64,000 bases of DNA. It comes from Alkalihalophilus pseudofirmus OF4 (GTDB lineage: Bacteria > Bacillota > Bacilli > Bacillales > Bacillaceae_D). The position numbers and the translations under genes are program-made. The stretch spans positions 1,674,001-1,738,000 of the forward strand of contig NC_013791.2 of NCBI RefSeq assembly GCF_000005825.2, given 5' to 3'. Numbering within the stretch: the stretch's first letter is position 1; every line of letters begins with the position of its first letter. Below the pieces are notes generated by a model. The model saw nothing but the letters and a program-made list of their open reading frames with translations. It was not told where the DNA came from and searched no databases. Below, piece by piece: positions 44,837-53,323 of the stretch.

Positions 44837-46297
44837 TTATGCCCCGCTTCTAAAACTCGTAGGAGTGCAATTCTCCATTAATTTAAACTTTGCATTAAAA
44901 TACGTCTGGTGTGAATAACCGGTAAGACTTGAGATCTCTTCCAAGGAGAGGTCAGTCTCAAGCAGCATCCGTTTCGCTTCCCTAATTCGAATTTCATGCA
45001 GTGTTTCTCTAAATGTTTTGCCACATTCAGCTTTAAACTTGCGGCTCAGCGTGCTCTTATTCATACGGAGAGCCTCTGCACATTGCTCAAGGCTCCACTG
45101 TGGATCCCAGTAATTTGATTCCATTAACTCTCTAGCTTTTTCAATAAAGGTGCGCCTGTTATCTGTGATTTCATGACTTTCTTCAAGAAGCTCAGTTGTA
45201 AAGGTAAGCAGCTGCTGAACAATCTGATAGATAACTGGCTGGTGAATGATGTCTTGAAACACTCTGTGATAAAAAGATTCTATCGGTCCCGATGCAATCT
45301 GATAGGACTTCATATGCCGCCTGATTTGTGCTAAGACACTGGTTAAACGAATTCGAATAATCTCAGGGTCAGGGTAAGGCTGTTTAAACGTTAAAAACTC
45401 TTTCCAAAGCCATTCACGAATAGAGGCTAGATCACGTTTTTCAAGCATTTCAATCCATTGTCTCTGCTCAAGAGGTGTTAAAAAAGGATCTAATTCTTGG
45501 GCTGTATTCGTAGATGTATCGTCGATAATAATATCATAGCCTTCATAAAAGATACGGCTCGAAAGTTCAACTGATTGTTGATACAACTGTTTAATCGAGC
45601 TGTTTTTATCGCTGGATTTTACAACAATTGCAAGTGGTTCATCCATCTTCTTCTTCCAATCAGTCAAAAAAGCTCGATACTCTTCTTGTGTATGTATTCG
45701 TTCCCCGGTCTCTTGCACGCACAAAATAAGATTAGACAACGCAAACACATAGGGCTGCCCTGTAAATGAGAATCGCTTAACGGCCTCATGCACGAGTGTT
45801 AGATTATTTGGATCTGGGGTTAAAAAGGCAGCCATTGTTATATATTGGTCCGGGATGTGCTCTTGCATGAATAGATCGGGGTAATCAATGCCCTTATCAG
45901 CTTTATAGTCAATTATGTTTACAGAATCTTCCTGGTTTCTTACGCAGAAACGTATCTGCTGAAGGTGCTTCATTAAGTCTTCTGGTGCAAAAGGCCGGAA
46001 TAATACATCCTCTGCACGAAATTGCAGTGCTCTATATGCAATTTGAAACATGCGTTCAGATGATAGAAACAGCCAGCGTACGTTTCTTAAGCTCATAAGA
46101 CGATCAAAATATTCTCCTTCTTCCCGGTAGCGGTCCATATCTAAGATAACCAGATCTACTCTTTCTATTTCTATTGTCTCTTTTACGTCTTGAACTTTTT
46201 TCAGCAAGGTAAGGGTTACTCCGGTAAAGTGACTCTCAATCATCCACCGAATTCCTTGGGCTTCTAGTTCGTCTTTCGCTACTAAATAAACGTGCAT
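44837..46297 (-). CDS. AraC-family regulator with receiver-like N-terminus (YesN type)
   Basis: A 486-residue regulator with a receiver-like domain (about 1-115), a long middle region and two AraC helix-turn-helix motifs at the end (about 385-486; WSLEQCAEALRMNKSTLSRKFK and SLEEISSLTGYSHQTYFNAKFK). The receiver keeps LVILDMD, but the usual conserved lysine-proline is replaced by arginine in LFRPFAPEDL. It therefore may not be phosphorylated normally. The ATG at 46297 follows AGAAGG at 8 bp. No sensor kinase gene is adjacent. The target is unknown; the ABM gene downstream may be cotranscribed. Confidence 0.8.
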   Translation of the reverse strand: MHVYLVAKDELEAQGIRWMIESHFTGVTLTLLKKVQDVKETIEIERVDLVILDMDRYREEGEYFDRLMSLRNVRWLFLSSERMFQIAYRALQFRAEDVLFRPFAPEDLMKHLQQIRFCVRNQEDSVNIIDYKADKGIDYPDLFMQEHIPDQYITMAAFLTPDPNNLTLVHEAVKRFSFTGQPYVFALSNLILCVQETGERIHTQEEYRAFLTDWKKKMDEPLAIVVKSSDKNSSIKQLYQQSVELSSRIFYEGYDIIIDDTSTNTAQELDPFLTPLEQRQWIEMLEKRDLASIREWLWKEFLTFKQPYPDPEIIRIRLTSVLAQIRRHMKSYQIASGPIESFYHRVFQDIIHQPVIYQIVQQLLTFTTELLEESHEITDNRRTFIEKARELMESNYWDPQWSLEQCAEALRMNKSTLSRKFKAECGKTFRETLHEIRIREAKRMLLETDLSLEEISSLTGYSHQTYFNAKFKLMENCTPTSFRSGA

Positions 46298-46406
46298 CGT
46301 ATACACCTTCTAACTATATTAAGAGGCTGGTTTAACTTATGGGAATCAGAACATTACAGAATTGAAAAGTTGGTAAACATGGTAGGTAGTTGAGTCCCCC
46401 GCTCCT

Positions 46407-46510
46407 GAAATATGCTTCGCTTTCCGCGGTGAGCTGCTGAGCTTCCTCGGGCTTTAGCCCTGTGGGATCTCAGCCCTGCTCTAGGCACCGCTGGAGTCTA
46501 CGCATATTTC
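46407..46510. repeat. palindromic intergenic repeat element
   Basis: Perfect 9 bp ends GAAATATGC (46407-46415) and GCATATTTC (46502-46510) bound an imperfect inverted repeat. Inside are CGCTTTCCGCGG, CTTCCTCGGGCT, GCCCTGTGGGATCTC and CCGCTGGAGTCTACG. The wording resembles a GC-rich repeat that I have seen widely in Bacillaceae intergenic regions. It is non-coding and lies between the AraC-type gene and the transporter terminator. Confidence 0.65.
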
Positions 46511-46745
46511 ATCCGCTGAGTTATTGCTTTTCCCCGAATCGAGTAGATTGATGTAGTTCATAGGCTCAGTTCTATTCACTAAGTGCTACTTATATTGAGG
46601 GAGCACTTTACAACATTCTCGCTCTGTTGATTGCAGCGGAAATCAACAACAACTTTAGGGGACTTTTTCGTAACATACTGTAGCTCCCACAGTATGTTTC
46701 ATTCAGTTGATAAGTCTTTCATTCAGTTTTTTGAGCCAAAAACTC
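46511..46745. other. intergenic region with a further hairpin
   Basis: Between the palindromic repeat and the transporter terminator there is no gene. One perfect hairpin ACATACTGT/ACAGTATGT lies at about 46674-46698. The segment near 46615-46665 contains TTGATT and AATCAA arms that pair around a short GC-rich core. This may be the remains of another small repeat. Confidence 0.4.
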
Positions 46746-46772
46746 TCGGACCCGCAGTTCATGCGGGTCGAG
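46746..46772 (-). terminator. intrinsic terminator of the hutPH-permease operon
   Basis: An 8 bp GC-rich core stem (46749-46756 with 46762-46769) extends outward with one mismatch and is followed by AGTTTTTGG on the minus strand. It lies 8-30 bp past the permease stop. Confidence 0.75.
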
Positions 46773-46779
46773 TTGATAT

Positions 46780-48090
46780 TTACAAAATCATCGCCGCTGC
46801 GAGACCAAATAGAAACAGTGGTATATTAAAATGGATAAATGTCGGAACACATGTATCCCAAATATGATTATGTCTGCCGTCTGCATTCAGTCCTGCAGTT
46901 GGTCCGAGTGTACTATCTGATGCAGGAGAGCCGGCATCGCCAATTGCCCCTGCTGTTCCGATTAAAGCAGCAGTTGCTAGCGGAGAGAAACCTAAAGCCA
47001 GGCAAAGCGGAACGAATAATGCAGCCAAGATCGGTATCGTCCCAAAGGAAGAGCCAATCCCCATTGTGATAAACATCCCGACAAATAGCATTAGGATGGC
47101 AGCAAGCAGCATGCTGTTACCGAGGTAAGCTGACGAGGATTCTACTAACGACTCCACTGCCCCAGTTTCTTTTAAAATGGTCGCATAACCTGAAGCAATC
47201 AGCATAACAAAAGCGATCATTCCCATCATCTTAATCCCGTCATTAACAAACTGATCTCCGTATTTGAAAGGCACTACTCTAAAAGCAAACATCAATACAA
47301 TACCGGTTAATGCCCCTAAGATTAATGATTCAAACGTAAGCTGTACAATTAATGTAGCTATGATCGCAATCAGTGTAAATAGATGCTTCGTGGTAAATGA
47401 TACATTTTCCTGCTCATATGTCGCAGCAATTTCAGAATCAGTCTCTGTATTAGGAGTGATGACTCGATCTTTTTTGTATGTAACGAAAATGGCAATGAGC
47501 AACCCTGCTACCATTCCAAGTCCAGGTAACAGCATAGCGAGCGGAATCTGGCTCGTAGCAATTTCCATTCCGTTTGCTTGCATTTCCCCTGATATAATCC
47601 CATGAAAGATCAGACCGTAACCTGCTGGAATCATTACATAAGGTGCTTTTAAACCGAACGTTAAAGAGGTTGCCACCCCTCTGCGATCTAATTTCATCTT
47701 ATCAAACAAATGTAAAAGCGGCGGGATAAGAATTGGAATAAACGCAATGTGAACCGGTACGACATTTTGTGAAAGAGAAGCCACGCCTGCTATAGCAAGC
47801 AACATAAAGGCTTTCTTCCCTTTTAACGAGTTGATTAATAAACGAACTAAGAAACCTGTAATGCCGGTGTGTCCAATCATGACGGCGAAGGCACCAAGTA
47901 AAATATAGCTCAAGGCGGTGCTTGCCTGACCACCCATCCCCGATATGAGCATATCAATAGATGAAACCACCCCAAGCCCTGATACGAGCCCTGCAGTGAG
48001 TGCAGCGAATAAGATCGCCAGCACTACATTCACCCTAAGTAAACTGAGTACAACCATGACGATAACTGATATAACGACTGCATTGAACAA
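46780..48090 (-). CDS. NhaC-superfamily permease (YuiF-like, likely histidine)
   Basis: A 436-residue carrier with about 11-12 helices of the Na+/H+ antiporter NhaC superfamily. IGSSFGTIPILAALFVPL and TAGAIGDAGSPASDSTLGPTAG (about 395-416) are core motifs of the YuiF branch, which B. subtilis annotation links to amino-acid transport. It follows hutH by 79 bp on the same strand and shares its terminator, so import of histidine is the likely role. It replaces the unrelated HutM permease of B. subtilis in this position. Confidence 0.8.
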   Translation of the reverse strand: MFNAVVISVIVMVVLSLLRVNVVLAILFAALTAGLVSGLGVVSSIDMLISGMGGQASTALSYILLGAFAVMIGHTGITGFLVRLLINSLKGKKAFMLLAIAGVASLSQNVVPVHIAFIPILIPPLLHLFDKMKLDRRGVATSLTFGLKAPYVMIPAGYGLIFHGIISGEMQANGMEIATSQIPLAMLLPGLGMVAGLLIAIFVTYKKDRVITPNTETDSEIAATYEQENVSFTTKHLFTLIAIIATLIVQLTFESLILGALTGIVLMFAFRVVPFKYGDQFVNDGIKMMGMIAFVMLIASGYATILKETGAVESLVESSSAYLGNSMLLAAILMLFVGMFITMGIGSSFGTIPILAALFVPLCLALGFSPLATAALIGTAGAIGDAGSPASDSTLGPTAGLNADGRHNHIWDTCVPTFIHFNIPLFLFGLAAAMIL

Positions 48091-48140
48091 ATGTCCTGCC
48101 CCCTTTTAGTTACCTTATCTAAATCTAATGAAGCAGCACT

Positions 48141-48160
48141 CACCTAGAGAAACCTAGGTG
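48141..48160 (-). promoter_or_regulatory. hairpin between hutH and the permease gene
   Basis: A perfect 7 bp stem CACCTAG/CTAGGTG (48141-48147 with 48154-48160) lies just after the hutH stop. No T run follows, so it is more likely an RNA-processing or mRNA-stability element, or a weak attenuator, than a terminator. Confidence 0.4.
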
Positions 48161-48169
48161 AATGACACC

Positions 48170-49696
48170 TTATGCTTTTGTACGGCTGTGATCCTTTGAA
48201 GACTGCCCTGCAGGTAAACTAGCTCCTTTTAACCATGAAGTCACGGCTTCAATATCATTAGAAAAAATGCGATCCTTAGCAATAAATGGAGCGACCTCTC
48301 TTGCTTCTTTTAAAAATTGCTTTGTAGCTTGAGCCATTAAATCAGTGCCGCGGATCTCAGCAGCCTGCATCGCGCAAATTGTCTCAATTGCTAGGACACG
48401 GCGGGCGTTGGTGATCACCTGATGAGCATGGCGTGAACCGATCGTTCCCATGCTGACATGGTCCTCTTGATTCGCTGATGACGGGATGGAATCTACACTC
48501 GCCGGATGCGCAAGCGTCTTATTTTCAGAAACAAGTGAGGCCGCAGCATACTGCATAATCATTGCCCCTGATTGCAGGCCAGGCTCTGGACTTAAAAATG
48601 GCGGCAAATCATTTAATTGAGGATTAACCAGCCGCTCAATCCGGCGTTCTGAAATATTAGCAAGCTCAGCCATTGCAATTGCTAAGAAATCCATCGCAAA
48701 CGCAATCGGCTGTCCGTGAAAATTGCCGCCTGAAAGTACTTTTTCGCCGTTATTAAATATAAGCGGATTATCCGTTGCAGCATTCATTTCAATCTCAAGC
48801 TTTTCTTTTACATAATTTAACGCCTGCCAAGTCGCCCCGTGCACCTGCGGGATACAGCGGATCGAATAGGCATCCTGCACGCGAAGCTCGCCTTGTCTTG
48901 TTGTCAATTGGCTGTCAGCTAAGTGATCGCGGATTCGTCTAGCTACCTCTACCTGTTCCCTATAACCGCGAGCGAGATGGATGTCCTCATCAAAGGCATC
49001 AATAATTCCTCTCAACCCCTCAATTGTCATGGCGGCAATGTACTCTGATTGATAGGCCAGTTTCTCTGCTTCTAAATAGGCTACCACTCCCATTGCGGTC
49101 ATCGCCTGAGTACCGTTAATTAAAGCGAGACCTTCTTTAGCAGTTAACGTAATAGGAAAGAGCCCTTCTTTTGTTAAGGCTGTTAGAGCAGGCACTTTCT
49201 CTCCTTTATAAAACACGTCTCCTTCGCCAATTAGAGCTAACGCTAAATGCGAGAGCGGCGCTAGATCCCCGCTTGCGCCAAGGGAGCCTTGCTGGGGAAT
49301 GACTGGATGAATTTTCGCGTTTACTAAATCAAGCAATCTCTCTATGACAACAGGTCTGACGCCTGAAAATCCCTTAAGTAACGCATTTGCGCGAAGCAAA
49401 AGCATGGCTCGTGATAAAACTTCTGGAAATGGCTCCCCTATTCCGCATGCATGAGACCGAATAAGGTTAAGCTGCAAGGTCTCGACATCTTCCTTGCCGA
49501 TATATACATCACTAAACTTTCCAAATCCAGTCGTAATTCCATAAACAATTCGTTCATCTTCCACTATCTTCTCAACCGCTTTTCGGCTTTCTTCTACTTT
49601 TCTAAGACTCTCATCTGAAAATCCTACTTTAACCTCATCAAATAACACACGATTTACTTCTTCAAATGTTAATGTCTGTCCGTTTAACAACACCAT
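48170..49696 (-). CDS. hutH: histidine ammonia-lyase
   Basis: A 508-residue lyase that removes ammonia from histidine to give urocanate, the first step of the hut pathway. The MIO prosthetic group forms from Ala-Ser-Gly in [14 protein letters not shown] (about 141-154). Further marks are [10 protein letters not shown] at the N-terminus and [15 protein letters not shown] near 410. AGGGGAGAAGAAC precedes the ATG. The 5' leader carries the HutP-type antiterminator. Downstream the permease gene follows; hutU is not adjacent. Confidence 0.95.
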   Translation of the reverse strand: MVLLNGQTLTFEEVNRVLFDEVKVGFSDESLRKVEESRKAVEKIVEDERIVYGITTGFGKFSDVYIGKEDVETLQLNLIRSHACGIGEPFPEVLSRAMLLLRANALLKGFSGVRPVVIERLLDLVNAKIHPVIPQQGSLGASGDLAPLSHLALALIGEGDVFYKGEKVPALTALTKEGLFPITLTAKEGLALINGTQAMTAMGVVAYLEAEKLAYQSEYIAAMTIEGLRGIIDAFDEDIHLARGYREQVEVARRIRDHLADSQLTTRQGELRVQDAYSIRCIPQVHGATWQALNYVKEKLEIEMNAATDNPLIFNNGEKVLSGGNFHGQPIAFAMDFLAIAMAELANISERRIERLVNPQLNDLPPFLSPEPGLQSGAMIMQYAAASLVSENKTLAHPASVDSIPSSANQEDHVSMGTIGSRHAHQVITNARRVLAIETICAMQAAEIRGTDLMAQATKQFLKEAREVAPFIAKDRIFSNDIEAVTSWLKGASLPAGQSSKDHSRTKA

Positions 49697-49738
49697 GTTC
49701 TTCTCCCCTGTCTTTTTACTTTAGGTAAGTAAAGGATC

Positions 49739-49798
49739 AATAGAAAAGGGGGCTATATCAAAGCAATCTCTTGAAAAGATTCCTAAGATATAGCCCCC
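49739..49798 (-). promoter_or_regulatory. HutP-controlled antiterminator hairpin before hutH
   Basis: A 12 bp perfect stem (49748-49759 with 49787-49798) with a 27 nt loop is followed on the minus strand by TTTTCTATT, so it is a terminator between hutP and hutH. Several UAG triplets occur in the hairpin RNA (for example AAATAGGGGG and CTTAGGAATC). These are the motif read by HutP with histidine and Mg2+ in B. subtilis. Regulation of hutH by antitermination is inferred from this and from the adjacent hutP. Confidence 0.8.
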
Positions 49799-49823
49799 TA
49801 TTTGCTAAAATACTATGGGCATA

Positions 49824-50267
49824 TTATATGTGGTTTACTCCAAGGCCGATCGCCTCATGCTCGGACCCCTTAACAGGCGCTCCAATCGTTCCGTACAGTG
49901 AAACGGCAATCCAATCTCCTTCTTGCGCGTTTTCATACGGATTTCCCCGAAGCACAGCAAATGTCAGTCCAACGGTTCTGTGCACCGAACCTAACTGCAC
50001 CTGCCCTCGCGTGACACCATGCAAGGCTTCCATAATCGCATGATACAACGCATGCGACTCACGGTATAAATCTGGTTGTATAATCCCATTTTTCTTCGCT
50101 GCTGTTTCAATGGCAGCAACGACTTTGTGTGCTTCCATTGATCCTACTTTCCCTTTACAGCCAATCCAATCCAGCTGCCGAAGCCTCTCTAATTCCCCTT
50201 CTGACTCATCTGAAAGAAGGAGTAAAACGGCATGACGGCCAATACGTCGTTCCTTGTTCAAAGCCAT
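49824..50267 (-). CDS. hutP: Hut operon antitermination protein HutP
   Basis: A 147-residue protein nearly identical in pattern to B. subtilis HutP ([64 protein letters not shown]). With histidine and Mg2+ HutP binds UAG repeats and opens the terminator ahead of hutH. The ATG at 50267 matches the usual family start. An ATG 13 codons upstream is open but lies near the promoter. Histidine-binding residues such as the conserved His in KVGSMEAHK are present. Confidence 0.93.
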   Translation of the reverse strand: MALNKERRIGRHAVLLLLSDESEGELERLRQLDWIGCKGKVGSMEAHKVVAAIETAAKKNGIIQPDLYRESHALYHAIMEALHGVTRGQVQLGSVHRTVGLTFAVLRGNPYENAQEGDWIAVSLYGTIGAPVKGSEHEAIGLGVNHI

Positions 50268-50324
50268 ACAAACAACTCTTTCACTTATCAACTTGGCGCT
50301 CGCCATCTAATATCTACTAAAGTT

Positions 50325-50353
50325 AGTGTAAGCGCTTTAATTGCCACTGTCAA
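50325..50353 (-). promoter_or_regulatory. hutP promoter with overlapping cre-like site
   Basis: On the minus strand a -35 TTGACA (50348-50353) and a -10 TACACT (50325-50330) are 17 bp apart. TGTAAGCGCTTTAA (50327-50340, plus strand) matches the CcpA cre consensus at all but one position and overlaps the -10. Carbon catabolite repression of histidine use is therefore likely, as in B. subtilis. Confidence 0.7.
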
Positions 50354-50496
50354 CAGAAATTTCTAATTATACTGTCTATTCAGGATAATTGGGCGTGTGG
50401 ATGCGTAGGGTGTTGTATAAGGTATTATTTCTTTATCAAGCCTAGTTGTTCTTGTATAATGAGCCAAGAGAGATAAAGGATTGGGAGGTGGATAAA

Positions 50497-51159
50497 TTGA
50501 GAAGTAAATATGATGTAGTCGAAATGATCGTCCCTTTTTTGAGAAGCGACCAGTATAACTTTATCAGGTATCAAATCGGCACTCTCGTTCATGCTCATAC
50601 GACGGTTAAAGATGCTGGAGTGTTGCATGCATTGAAAGGCAATGCTTTAGATAAAATTACAGAAATGCTAAAAGATGCGACTCCTGGTCAACTGGAGCTG
50701 CTCGAACAGGTCATAACTGCAGAAGATTTTGCTAATGCAGAATTTGAGCTTAGAGAATTGAAGCGATATGTGATCCCCTTTCCTCATTTAACGGATAAAA
50801 CGATCGCAAAGCTATTTCCTAAAGCTAAGAAACTAAAAGCCCCTTCTCTTGATGAGGTCGACTACAGAGAGCTCTCTTATTTTGGCTGGTATGACATTCG
50901 TTCGGAACGCAAATTTTTAATTGTCCGTGATCAAGAGGTGTTAAAAGGGATTCAAGGAACTTTTACGGAGAGCAAAAAAGGAATATGTTCCATTTGCAAC
51001 GGTCATGAGGAGCTTGGACTATTCATGGCAAACGTAAAAACAAGCCAGAAACAATACACAAATAGAGGCAATTATATTTGTAAAGACAGTGAAAAATGCA
51101 ACCGCAATATGACGAGTTTGGATAAGCTAGAAACGTTTATTGATCTTTATAGAGTGTGA
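50497..51159 (+). CDS. FusB/FusC-like EF-G-binding protein
   Basis: A 220-residue protein matching the FusB/FusC family, which binds elongation factor G and helps release it from ribosomes stalled by fusidic acid. The helical N-terminal half (about 1-120) is followed by a zinc finger with CSICNGHEE (Cys-x2-Cys) and ICKDSEKCNRN (Cys-x5-Cys). The start is TTG at 50497, with GGGAGGTGG 5 bp upstream. In bacilli these genes are chromosomal and may serve translation under stress rather than acquired resistance. Confidence 0.85.
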   Translation: MRSKYDVVEMIVPFLRSDQYNFIRYQIGTLVHAHTTVKDAGVLHALKGNALDKITEMLKDATPGQLELLEQVITAEDFANAEFELRELKRYVIPFPHLTDKTIAKLFPKAKKLKAPSLDEVDYRELSYFGWYDIRSERKFLIVRDQEVLKGIQGTFTESKKGICSICNGHEELGLFMANVKTSQKQYTNRGNYICKDSEKCNRNMTSLDKLETFIDLYRV

Positions 51160-51195
51160 TGATGGGTTAGGAGCCTTGCCTTGCGAGAGCTTGGA

Positions 51196-51378
51196 ATTGT
51201 ATGTTTTCAGTCGAATTATGCGTCTATTCGTGTGATCATTGCGTTTGTTAAACGAGTAATAGTGTCGGTTGCAAGGTAGAATTGCGACATTCGACTGCTA
51301 TTGCGTCAATTCAGCGGGTATATGCGTCAGTCTACTATGGGATTGTATTGATTCATCGGTTTATTGCGCCCTTTCAGC
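51196..51378 (+). repeat. 21-bp-period repeat array, copy C (9 units)
   Basis: Reference bases at 51199, 51220, 51241, 51262, 51284, 51303, 51324, 51345 and 51366, giving steps of 21,21,21,22,19,21,21,21. Unit 1 is ATTGTATG, unit 6 ATTGCGTCAATTCA (identical over these bases to unit 6 of copy A), unit 8 ATTGTATT and unit 9 ATTGCGCC. It lies between the fusB-like gene and the terminator of the next convergent gene. Confidence 0.85.
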
Positions 51379-51386
51379 ATTAACAT

Positions 51387-51422
51387 GAGAAAAGAGCTGC
51401 CCCGCAGGACAGCTCTTTTCTC
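51387..51422. terminator. bidirectional intrinsic terminator
   Basis: A perfect 13 bp stem (51387-51399 with 51410-51422) with A and T runs at its base lies directly beside the stop of the 127-residue protein gene. Confidence 0.85.
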
Positions 51423-51423
51423 A

Positions 51424-51807
51424 TTACTTCGCTTTTTCCTCTCGCTCCTCGGCTGCTTCTTCTTCAAGCTCTCTCATCTCTTGATGAGTCTGCGGGAATC
51501 CGTTAGCGACCCAGTCGTCTTTGTGGGCTTTGTCGAGCTGAGTCAAGCCTTCTTCCTCTGCTGCAATGGGTGCGTCGGAACTTTCCTCTTTGTCTGCTTC
51601 CCATGTATCTTTATCTTTAATTGTGTTTTCAGGTGTATCTCCTAATTCTGTTTCTAGTTCGTTCATCAGTTGGTCGCTTGCTTCATTTGCATTCGACTCA
51701 TTTGCTTGTCCATTTTTCTTTTTTCTGAGGGCGGTTGTTGCTAGTACTGCGCCTCCAGCTGATAGTACGGAACCTAAGATGATACCTTTTGTAGATGTTT
51801 TCATCAT
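51424..51807 (-). CDS. anchored acidic protein, unknown
   Basis: A 127-residue protein with a short hydrophobic N-terminal helix (about 8-24, GIILGSVLSAGGAVLATT) and a long, very acidic, probably disordered tail (for example EEAAEEREEKAK). One of two adjacent ATGs near 51807 is the start; GGAGGGG lies just ahead. The longer upstream frame lacks a site. The layout recalls YtxH-like Bacillus proteins (glycine-rich helix then charged tail), though no family is certain. Confidence 0.6.
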   Translation of the reverse strand: MMKTSTKGIILGSVLSAGGAVLATTALRKKKNGQANESNANEASDQLMNELETELGDTPENTIKDKDTWEADKEESSDAPIAAEEEGLTQLDKAHKDDWVANGFPQTHQEMRELEEEAAEEREEKAK

Positions 51808-51936
51808 AACCCCTCCACTAATTAAATGTATTTGATTTTTATATTCTCTTAGGTTCCCTGTATCTCCTTCTATTAATGTTTCAATTATATTAAAAGTTGA
51901 TGACAAGACTCGACATTCTATTCGCAAATGTCCTTC

Positions 51937-52458
51937 TCAAACCAGCCAAATGCAAGCTCTGCCTCTGCTGGGCCGCCATCTAAGGTACGTAAAAAAAAGA
52001 ACAAATGCCCCGCATGGAGGGAAAATATATTTCCCGTCTTCATCACTAGCTAAAGTACTCATCGGCGGAACTATTCGTTTAAACGCATTGACCCCCTTTT
52101 TTGGATTGCCTTTTACTAGTTCTGCTGAAGCAATTTTTACTTCTGGGTCTACTAGAGGTGTGCGAGCAGTATTAGCGGGAGTTATTAGATTTGAGATAGA
52201 TGGCCTCCCTGACAGTTTTGGGTTAAACCATATTTCTGCAACGATCGGCTGACTTGAATAATTGGTAATGGTAAACGCATTGACGAATAAATCGATATCT
52301 GAGCGAGTTGGATTAAACAAACCTCCCCATGCATGCTTCCCTTTTTGTAAACGAAGGATTTCTGTCTGCCCGACATAATACCTGCCTTTTAATGATTGGT
52401 ACAGCGGGTTTGGTATATTAACAGACTTATTAAAGCTGTCATAGTGATCAAATGACAA
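51937..52458 (-). CDS. DUF6143-like protein
   Basis: A 173-residue soluble protein rich in beta strands, with GKHAWGGLFNPTRSDIDLFV, AEIWFNPKLSGRP and RIVPPMSTLASDEDGKYIF. The pattern fits a DUF6143-type family of spore-forming bacteria, as far as I can recall. The start is TTG at 52458 with AAAGGAGA 9 bp upstream; a GTG three codons earlier is too close to that site. No known activity. Confidence 0.55.
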   Translation of the reverse strand: MSFDHYDSFNKSVNIPNPLYQSLKGRYYVGQTEILRLQKGKHAWGGLFNPTRSDIDLFVNAFTITNYSSQPIVAEIWFNPKLSGRPSISNLITPANTARTPLVDPEVKIASAELVKGNPKKGVNAFKRIVPPMSTLASDEDGKYIFPPCGAFVLFFTYLRWRPSRGRACIWLV

Positions 52459-52536
52459 TAGAATCACTCTCCTTTTTAAACAATATGTTTGAAAAATGGA
52501 GGGTGTCTGGACTATCTTCTTATTAACAAACGAAAA

Positions 52537-52566
52537 AGAAGCCGTACAAGAAAATAAACGGCTTCT
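52537..52566 (-). terminator. intrinsic terminator of the ZIP gene
   Basis: A 9 bp stem (52537-52545 with 52558-52566) is followed by TTTTTCG on the minus strand, 9 bp past the ZIP stop. Confidence 0.8.
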
Positions 52567-52575
52567 AGCTGAACA

Positions 52576-53310
52576 TTATCCAAAATAAAAAACTAAAACG
52601 AGCATTGAGAGCAGTCCAAAAATGAAGGCATAAGTTGCAACGGTTTCGTTACCGTCACCATGACTTTCTGGGATCAGCTCTTTGTACACAATAAATAACA
52701 TCGCACCAGCTGCAAATGCGAGCCCATAAGGAAGTAAAAATTCTACTCTAGAGGCAAGTAAATAACCAATAATGGCTGTTACGACTTCCATTAAACCCGT
52801 AGCAGTGGCTATAAGGAAAGCTTTGATGCGGCTGATCTTTTGATTCACAAGGTATAGCGCAACGAGCAGTCCCTCAGGAGCATTTTGCAGTCCAACAGCG
52901 AGTGCAATCAGGGGTCCTAAAGCTTCGTTATCACTTGCATAGCTCACACCTACCGCCAATCCTTCTGGCAAGTTATGAAGAATGATGGCTGAAATGACAA
53001 GCATTGCTTTTCGGTCGATTTCAATTCGTTGTGCTTTATGCTCAAGGTCAATATGCGGCACATTTTTCTCTAAGATCATGAGGGCCACCGTACCAAGCAG
53101 CACTCCAATAACGACCGTCCAAACTGAACTTGAATATTCCATTGCCTCAGGTATTAATTCAAATGTTGCGGCTGCCACCATAATACCAGCAGCAAAAGCA
53201 AGTAATATATCACGCTTTCGATGATTTAAATCACGAAAAAATAAGATTGGGATCGCTCCTGCACCTGTTGCAAGTGAGGCCAGTAAGCTTCCAATTAGTA
53301 AAGATTCCAT
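52576..53310 (-). CDS. ZIP family metal transporter
   Basis: A 244-residue ZIP carrier with eight helices. The metal path is marked by ILHNLPEGLAVGV (helix 4) and LQNAPEGLLVAL (helix 5), the canonical HNxPEG-type pair. It would import zinc, iron or manganese into the cell. AGAAAGGAACATCC precedes the ATG. The upstream leader contains a 15 bp tandem repeat, which may affect expression. Confidence 0.9.
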   Translation of the reverse strand: MESLLIGSLLASLATGAGAIPILFFRDLNHRKRDILLAFAAGIMVAAATFELIPEAMEYSSSVWTVVIGVLLGTVALMILEKNVPHIDLEHKAQRIEIDRKAMLVISAIILHNLPEGLAVGVSYASDNEALGPLIALAVGLQNAPEGLLVALYLVNQKISRIKAFLIATATGLMEVVTAIIGYLLASRVEFLLPYGLAFAAGAMLFIVYKELIPESHGDGNETVATYAFIFGLLSMLVLVFYFG

Positions 53311-53323
53311 GGATGTTCCTTTC

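Noticed and set aside
48141-48160. Hairpin after hutH as a full terminator
   Set aside because: No T run follows, and the permease downstream has no separate promoter that I can see.
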